DNA from: Candidatus Saccharimonadota bacterium
Lineage (GTDB): Bacteria; Patescibacteriota; Saccharimonadia; Saccharimonadales; Saccharimonadaceae
DNA: 10,293 nucleotides
Assembly: GCA_905373345.1 (NCBI GenBank)
Contig: CAJPSU010000016.1
Span: forward strand, 1-10,293
Direction of reading: 5' to 3'
This document shows, piece by piece, positions 6,340 to 10,293 of this stretch. The translations under genes were made by a program, and so were the position numbers. Position 1 is the first letter of the stretch. Each line of letters starts with the position of its first letter. The notes under the pieces were generated by a model, which saw only the letters and a list, made by a program, of their open reading frames with translations, was not told the origin of the DNA and made no database searches.

Positions 6340-7365
6340 CTATGGCGTTGTTACTGTATTGAGTATCGCATTAATAATAACTTCGGAATGAACTTGATCG
6401 GCAACAGCTTCAAAATTAAGGATGATTCTATGTCGCAATACGCTAAAGCCAAGCTGCTTAATGTCTTCCGGTATGACATAACCTCGACCGTTCATTAGTG
6501 CGAGGACTTTTGATGCCTGCTGAAGAGCGATGCTTGCACGTGGACTTGCACCATATTGCACATATTTAGCAAGATCCGGCGCAATTACAGATTTGGGATC
6601 CCTCGTGGCGGACACAATTTGAACAATATAGTCTTTTACCGCATCGTCTATGTAGACTTTCTTTGCTAGGCCTTGTAAATATACAATTTCATCTGCAGAA
6701 ACTCGCGGTTCAGTTTCTTGATCCTGACCCTCATCTAATATCCCAGACTCAATTCTCTTAAGTATTGCCACCTCTTCCTTAGACGATGGATACGACAATA
6801 TTTCCTTAAATAGAAAGCGATCAAGCTGTGCTTCGGGTAATTCATACGTACCCTCCTGCTCAATAGGATTTTGCGTCGCAAGCACCATAAAAGGATTTGG
6901 CAGGTTATATTTTACTCCACCAATGCTAACCTGCTTCTCTTGCATTGCCTCCAAAAGGGCACTTTGCGTTTTTGCGCTAGAACGATTAATCTCATCAAGC
7001 AGTACAAAATTTGCGTGAATTGGACCAAGCTCAGTTCGAAACTCACCTCTAGACCCATCGTATATCTGAGTACCGACAATATCACTCGGCAGGAGGTCCG
7101 GCGTACATTGGATGCGTTTAAACGTTCCGCCAACGCTGGATGCGAGTGCTTTTACTGCAGTCGTCTTTGCTAGACCGGGCACGCTCTCAAGCAAAATATT
7201 TCCCCCGGTGATAAGGCTAATGATTAATATCGCCCGCAGCCTTTCCTGTCCAACCACTTTCTCAGAAAAGGCTTGCGATATCAAACCTATAGCATTGCTA
7301 GCTCTAGCCAGATCTTCATTTTGAATCTCTTGATTTTGCTGAATAGTAGCATTATTGTTGTCCAT
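6340..7365 (-). CDS. MoxR-family AAA+ ATPase
   Basis: 341 residues. MoxR proteins are ATP-driven chaperone-like machines that act on VWA-domain partners, for example in metal insertion or complex assembly. Motifs in order: Walker A in the MoxR style ESVPGLAKTT (60-69, Lys67; Ser61 stands where Gly or Asp is more common), Walker B VLLDE (121-125), sensor 1 ATQNPIE (163-169), LDRF (181-184) with the likely arginine finger, and sensor 2 GASPRAS (272-278). Length is normal. AGGAG (7380-7376) lies 10 nt upstream of the ATG and overlaps nothing. It starts 15 nt after the phosphoribosyltransferase-like gene and ends 4 nt before DUF58. The downstream VWA and DUF58 proteins are the expected clients. 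Confidence 0.95.
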   Translation of the reverse strand: MDNNNATIQQNQEIQNEDLARASNAIGLISQAFSEKVVGQERLRAILIISLITGGNILLESVPGLAKTTAVKALASSVGGTFKRIQCTPDLLPSDIVGTQIYDGSRGEFRTELGPIHANFVLLDEINRSSAKTQSALLEAMQEKQVSIGGVKYNLPNPFMVLATQNPIEQEGTYELPEAQLDRFLFKEILSYPSSKEEVAILKRIESGILDEGQDQETEPRVSADEIVYLQGLAKKVYIDDAVKDYIVQIVSATRDPKSVIAPDLAKYVQYGASPRASIALQQASKVLALMNGRGYVIPEDIKQLGFSVLRHRIILNFEAVADQVHSEVIINAILNTVTTP

Positions 7366-7380
7366 TTTTACTACACTCCT

Positions 7381-8034
7381 TTACGTCCAATACTGCGAAA
7401 TGTTTGTTACTAATAATCTACACTCCTCGACAGAATAGTCTTCTTGCCTTTCGAAATAATGTTCGGCAGGAAACATGTGCGACATGACATCGAGTACAAC
7501 TGACACGTCAGTATTAATGTGGTAAAAAGTCGCGACATCAGACTCAACATTTCCCCCAAGCCCATACAAATTTGCGTATCTGACGGATTTTAAATATTCA
7601 AGTGCAACTGCAATCTCCATCCTATCTCTTATAACGTCGCCTGTCAGCAGAAGAACCCTGCCATTAAGCGCTTCTTTAGAAAAATTACCATACTTGCCAA
7701 GCAACTGATTCAACTCCGAAAAGGCCTGGCGCTTAGCGTCTTCAATAACCATATGAGATTCCATCTCTATACTGTCGATCTCTATCTTTTCAAGATCAGG
7801 ACTCCAGGTAAAATTTCCGTTTGGTCCAATAGCGCCCATTATACGAGGGTCGCCAGGAATCTCAATTGTTTTACTGAGCAAAGGGAAAATCCAACCGTTA
7901 ATCGTACTCGCTAGCCCAATACACGCAGTTAGAGCGCTCTCCTTAAGTGCAATAACCACAGGCTCTACACCCTTGAGGTCTGTGAGACGACCGCCAAGCA
8001 TGCGCCCTAAGTCAACACGATTACTGTAATACAT
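7381..8034 (-). CDS. Phosphoribosyltransferase-like protein (COG1926-like) with altered PRPP loop
   Basis: 217 residues, soluble. The order of elements resembles predicted phosphoribosyltransferases of the COG1926 type: an N-terminal MYYSNRVDLGRMLGGRL helix, a first strand EPVVIALKES where enzymes have a VVALPRGG-like turn, a flexible segment with IPGDPRIMGAIGPNGNF (59-75), and a C-terminal ECRLLVTNISQYW helix. The strand and loop that bind PRPP, usually VDDGxxTG, read GRVLLLTGDVIRDRM at 125-139. The acidic pair and the closing Thr-Gly are thus missing and catalysis is doubtful. It heads the MoxR/Bat set, 15 nt before moxR, and is preceded by its own extended -10 promoter candidate. A short GGGAG sits 1 nt before the ATG. 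Role unknown; a nucleotide-sensing or structural role is possible. Confidence 0.75.
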   Translation of the reverse strand: MYYSNRVDLGRMLGGRLTDLKGVEPVVIALKESALTACIGLASTINGWIFPLLSKTIEIPGDPRIMGAIGPNGNFTWSPDLEKIEIDSIEMESHMVIEDAKRQAFSELNQLLGKYGNFSKEALNGRVLLLTGDVIRDRMEIAVALEYLKSVRYANLYGLGGNVESDVATFYHINTDVSVVLDVMSHMFPAEHYFERQEDYSVEECRLLVTNISQYWT

Positions 8035-8043
8035 ACTCCCTAT

Positions 8044-8072
8044 ATTATGGCAAAGTACTTAAGCTATTACAA
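8044..8072 (-). promoter_or_regulatory. Internal promoter candidate before the phosphoribosyltransferase-like gene
   Basis: Minus strand: TTGTAA (8072-8067), a 17-nt spacer, CATAAT (8049-8044) with the extended -10 element TG at 8052-8051. It lies in the 44-nt gap after the slipin stop. The expected start is about 3 nt before the next ATG, so this mRNA would be almost leaderless. It would let the MoxR/Bat genes be transcribed apart from the slipin. Confidence 0.5.
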
Positions 8073-8078
8073 TGAGTT

Positions 8079-8825
8079 TTATTTTTCCCGACTTCCGCGC
8101 AGCGCGTCAATCAATTCAACCGGAAACAGCATCATTGTCTTTTGTGATGGCTCTGTTGATATGCGCTCCAAGGTGTTCAATGTACGTAAGTTAATTGCAC
8201 CCGGCGTTGTTGCTAAGATTTCAGCCGCCTCCGCCAAAGTTTTAGCAGCTTGTTTTTCACCATCAGCATTTATAATGTTACTGCGACGTTCGCGCTCAGC
8301 TTCTGCCTGCTTCGCCATCGCCCGCTTCATGTCACCTGGCAGCTCAATATTTTGAATTTTTACATTTTCGACGTCAATACCCCATTTGTCTGTCTCGGCG
8401 TCGACAATCTCTTTGATTTGCTGCGAGATTTCTTCGCGCTTAGCAAGTAGATCGTCCATGTCAACATTACCGGTCACATCACGCAAAGCAGCCTGTGCAA
8501 ACTGGCTAGTAGCATAGATGTAATTCGTTGTCTCAAGCACAGCTTTCGGTGCATTAACGACGCGAAAATAAACAACTGCATCAACGCCAACTGTTACGTT
8601 ATCTCTAGTAATCACCTCTTGCTTCGGCACGTCAATCGGCGTCGATCGTATATCAACTAATGTCATCGTTTGGATGACCGGTAAAACGATACGAAGCCCT
8701 GGCTCACGCACACCAGAGAACCTACCAAGTGTCAGCACTACGCCGCGCTGGTATTGATTTACTACCCGTACACCACTCAACATCGCAATGAATACAAGTA
8801 CGCATATGATGATAAGAATTTCCAT
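8079..8825 (-). CDS. Slipin / SPFH (band 7) membrane protein
   Basis: 248 residues. A single N-terminal hydrophobic segment (about 3-20) leads into a complete SPFH/band 7 domain (VVNQYQRGVVLTLGRFSGV, then GLRIVLPVIQTM, TPIDVPKQEVITRDNVTVGVDAV, up to the NVKIQNIELPGDMKRAMAKQAEAERERR helix). The tail TEPSQKTMMLFPVELIDAL is typical of prokaryotic slipins (stomatin-like). Slipins oligomerise on membranes, and their usual genetic partner is an NfeD-like protein, which is absent here. The start at 8825 is chosen because AGGAGG (8837-8832) lies 6 nt upstream; an in-frame ATG at 8879 would add 18 residues that cover that site and the promoter. The 44-nt gap to the next gene holds a promoter candidate, so cotranscription with the MoxR cluster is possible but not certain. 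Confidence 0.94.
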   Translation of the reverse strand: MEILIIICVLVFIAMLSGVRVVNQYQRGVVLTLGRFSGVREPGLRIVLPVIQTMTLVDIRSTPIDVPKQEVITRDNVTVGVDAVVYFRVVNAPKAVLETTNYIYATSQFAQAALRDVTGNVDMDDLLAKREEISQQIKEIVDAETDKWGIDVENVKIQNIELPGDMKRAMAKQAEAERERRSNIINADGEKQAAKTLAEAAEILATTPGAINLRTLNTLERISTEPSQKTMMLFPVELIDALRGSREK

Positions 8826-8850
8826 ATAACCCCTCCTTTTATTGCTTATA

Positions 8851-8879
8851 ATTATCGCACGGTTCAACCAAAAGCACAA
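8851..8879 (-). promoter_or_regulatory. Slipin promoter, extended -10 type
   Basis: Minus strand: TTGTGC (8879-8874), 17-nt spacer, GATAAT (8856-8851), preceded by TG at 8859-8858. The expected start near 8844 gives a leader of about 19 nt that contains the AGGAGG ribosome binding site. A small inverted repeat, GGTT-C-AACC (8861-8869), lies in the spacer. Confidence 0.55.
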
Positions 8880-8923
8880 ATACAGGTGAGTAACGCTCTA
8901 TTTTTTTACACCACGTATCGCGG

Positions 8924-8929
8924 TATAAT
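8924..8929 (+). promoter_or_regulatory. rarA -10 box, leaderless geometry
   Basis: A perfect TATAAT ends 6 nt before the rarA ATG at 8936, so the transcript would start at the start codon. No Shine-Dalgarno precedes the ATG. At 17-nt spacing the -35 position holds only a T-run (8901-8906), so the -35 is weak. The spacing to the ATG is the same as at padR. Confidence 0.6.
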
Positions 8930-8935
8930 ACAAGT

Positions 8936-10102
8936 ATGGAGAGAGTACCGCTCGCAGAACGAATGCGTCCAAAGAGCTTAGACGAGGTAATTGGACAAGG
9001 GCAGTTGCTCGGCAACGGCGAGCTATTGCGCCGAATCGTGGTGCAGGGCGAACCGGTCAGTTTGATTTTTTGGGGTCCGCCGGGCACAGGCAAAACGACG
9101 CTGGCGCGTATTATCGCGCGCGAAGTGAACGCGGAATTTATTGAGCTCAGCGCCGTCACAAGCGGTAAAAAAGACGTTGAAAAAGTAATCGAACACGCGC
9201 GGCAAAATTGGAATTTAGGTTTGCGCACGATTTTATTTGTCGACGAAATCCACCGCTTCAACAAAGCGCAGCAAGATGCGTTCTTACCGCACGTTGAGTC
9301 AGGGCTAATTACCTTGATTGGTGCCACGACCGAGAACCCCAGCTTTGAGGTCATTCCCGCTCTGCTGAGCCGTACACGCGTGCTTGTATTGCAGCCGCTT
9401 GCAAAAGATGAAATTATTGCAATTCTGAAGCGCGCGTTAAAAACGCTTGGCAAATCAAAGCAGGTCACGCCGAAAGCGCTAGATTATCTCGCAGAATTAT
9501 CCGGCGGCGACGCACGCGTAGCACTCGGAAATCTTGAATTAGCACTCGGTTTTGGCGAAAAAATTACACCCGATATCGTAAAGGCAACAGCACAAAAGAA
9601 AATTCCTGGCTATGACAAAAAAGGCGACATGCACTACGACGTAATTTCAGCGTTCATCAAATCACTACGCGGAAGCGACGTACAAGCGTCACTCTATTAT
9701 CTCAGCCGAATGATTGATGCCGGAGAAGATCCAAAGTTTATCGCGCGACGCATGATAATTTTCGCTTCTGAAGACATTGGGCTAGCGGGTAATGGCGCGC
9801 TCGCGCTCGCGGTGGCAACATTCCAAGCGGTTGAACGCGTCGGGCTACCGGAAGCGAACTATAATTTATACCACTGCGCCGTCGCTTTGGCGCGCAGCCC
9901 GAAATCGCGCGAAATCACCGACCTAATGCATGCCGCCAAAGACCTAGCAAAACAATTTCCCGACGCGCCTGTACCGCTCCATATCCGTAACGCGCCGACG
10001 AAGTTGATGAAAGATCTCGGTTACGGCAAAGATTACAAACGGCAAGCAGGCTTTCAGCACGAGAAAGGGTTTTTACCCGACGAAATCAAGTCAAGCTGCT
10101 GA
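8936..10102 (+). CDS. rarA: Replication-associated recombination protein A (RarA/MgsA), AAA+ ATPase
   Basis: 388 residues of the clamp-loader-like RarA/MgsA/WRNIP1 family, which acts at stalled or gapped replication forks. Motifs in order: LAERMRPKSLDEVIGQ at the N-terminus, Walker A GPPGTGKT (47-54), Walker B FVDEIHRFNKAQQD (101-114), sensor 1 GATTENPSFE (129-138, Asn134), arginine finger LLSRTR (Arg146) and sensor 2 GGDARVALGNLE (Arg194). The C-terminal oligomerisation domain follows, with SLRGSDVQASLYYLSRMIDAGEDP and the ending GYGKDYK...FLPDEI. It is shorter than the E. coli protein (about 447 residues), mainly at the C-terminus, but all functional motifs are present. It is divergent from the slipin and shares a 110-bp intergenic region. 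No ribosome binding site is seen; the -10 box sits 6 nt from the ATG. Confidence 0.97.
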   Translation: MERVPLAERMRPKSLDEVIGQGQLLGNGELLRRIVVQGEPVSLIFWGPPGTGKTTLARIIAREVNAEFIELSAVTSGKKDVEKVIEHARQNWNLGLRTILFVDEIHRFNKAQQDAFLPHVESGLITLIGATTENPSFEVIPALLSRTRVLVLQPLAKDEIIAILKRALKTLGKSKQVTPKALDYLAELSGGDARVALGNLELALGFGEKITPDIVKATAQKKIPGYDKKGDMHYDVISAFIKSLRGSDVQASLYYLSRMIDAGEDPKFIARRMIIFASEDIGLAGNGALALAVATFQAVERVGLPEANYNLYHCAVALARSPKSREITDLMHAAKDLAKQFPDAPVPLHIRNAPTKLMKDLGYGKDYKRQAGFQHEKGFLPDEIKSSC

Positions 10103-10108
10103 TCAATT

Positions 10109-10138
10109 AGCTGCACATACGTTTTTAATTGTGCAGCT
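10109..10138. terminator. Hairpin between convergent genes, possible bidirectional terminator
   Basis: A perfect 9-bp stem AGCTGCACA/TGTGCAGCT with a 12-nt loop sits 7 nt after the rarA stop and 7 nt before the stop of the converging gene. Neither strand has a proper U-tract after the stem, so termination is uncertain. AGCTGC also occurs at 10094-10099 in the end of rarA and could pair with GCAGCT instead. Confidence 0.5.
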
Positions 10139-10144
10139 CTTCGC

Positions 10145-10293
10145 TTAGTTATCGCACTGCAATCGGTGCTCGCTACATTCAACCAAGACACCCTCATACG
10201 GTCGGAGCGTTACAACGCCGTTTGCGCCAATTGCCGGATAATCAACCGGATGCGTTGAGCATAAAACAAATCCGGCGTGCGGCAACGTAACAC
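10145..10293 (-). CDS. C-terminal fragment of an unidentified protein, possibly a GH13-type carbohydrate enzyme
   Basis: The last 49 codons of a minus-strand gene that enters from the right edge and ends in TAA (10147-10145). The frame is open throughout and reads beta-rich: VTLPHAGFVLCSTHPVDYP, then NGVVTLRPYEGVLVEC and a short polar end. The other two minus-strand frames are broken by stops. The LRPYEGVLVE stretch resembles the last strands of the C-terminal beta domain of glycoside hydrolase family 13 enzymes, where a PYEAxV-like strand is common. With 49 residues this is only a guess. The gene converges on rarA. Confidence 0.6.
   Translation of the reverse strand, partial: VTLPHAGFVLCSTHPVDYPAIGANGVVTLRPYEGVLVECSEHRLQCDN

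Noticed and set aside
8826..8879. N-terminal extension of the slipin by 18 residues from an ATG at 8879
   Set aside because: The extension would cover the AGGAGG site placed 6 nt before the ATG at 8825 and the -10 box, and its sequence is not part of a slipin.
8839..9468. 209-residue minus-strand frame opposite rarA
   Set aside because: It is antisense to highly conserved RarA motifs and also covers the promoter region; a typical shadow of GC-rich codons.
1..10293. UGA recoding to glycine (code 25), considered because of the two glycine tRNAs
   Set aside because: The anticodons are CCC and GCC, and UGA sits at the natural ends of the ABC ATPase, VWA protein 1 and RarA.
1..10293. CRISPR array, insertion sequence, prophage or integration site at the tRNAs
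   Set aside because: No regularly spaced repeats, transposase or integrase gene was seen, and neither tRNA 3' end is repeated elsewhere in the window.

Overview
The window looks like a chromosomal segment of a small-genome bacterium, most likely a member of Candidatus Saccharibacteria (TM7, Patescibacteria/CPR). That placement is an inference. It rests on tight gene packing, a COG1926-like phosphoribosyltransferase-type gene of a style I associate with that lineage, and promoters placed so close to start codons that the mRNAs would have no leader. UGA ends several genes (the ABC ATPase, VWA protein 1, rarA), so the standard bacterial code applies and the UGA-glycine code of Gracilibacteria/SR1 is excluded.

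Layout. (1) Positions 1-1562, minus strand: a PadR-type regulator, an ABC exporter ATPase and an FtsX/MacB-like permease that runs off the left edge. The genes overlap and are preceded by a perfect 7+7 palindrome, as expected for an autoregulated, ligand-induced export operon. (2) Positions 1563-2156: a non-coding island with two head-to-head glycine tRNAs, tRNA-Gly(CCC) on minus and tRNA-Gly(GCC) on plus, with divergent promoters between them and a hairpin/U-tract terminator behind each. (3) Positions 2157-8825, minus strand: a long co-directional cluster. In transcription order it holds a slipin (SPFH/band 7), a phosphoribosyltransferase-like protein with an altered PRPP loop, a MoxR AAA+ ATPase, a DUF58 protein, a small single-span membrane protein, two membrane-anchored VWA proteins and a membrane-anchored TPR protein. 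From MoxR to the TPR protein this is the Bat/MoxR-DUF58-VWA-VWA-TPR arrangement. (4) Positions 8936-10102, plus strand: rarA (mgsA), divergent from the slipin. (5) Positions 10145-10293, minus strand: the C-terminal end of a further gene, convergent with rarA across a 9-bp hairpin.

How the genes may work together. In region 3 the AAA+ MoxR protein would act on the VWA/DUF58 proteins and a membrane scaffold. The VWA domains differ: the second keeps a DxSxS MIDAS motif while the first VWA and the DUF58 protein have lost its key residues. That suggests one metal-binding and two adaptor-like members. The phosphoribosyltransferase-like gene at the head of this set, with its own probable promoter, is the least expected member.

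The window's most unusual details are the probable compensatory U19-A56 tertiary pair in tRNA-Gly(GCC), the matching leaderless promoter geometry at padR and rarA, and the addition of slipin and phosphoribosyltransferase-like genes to a Bat-type operon. All protein identities come from reading motifs; no database search was run.
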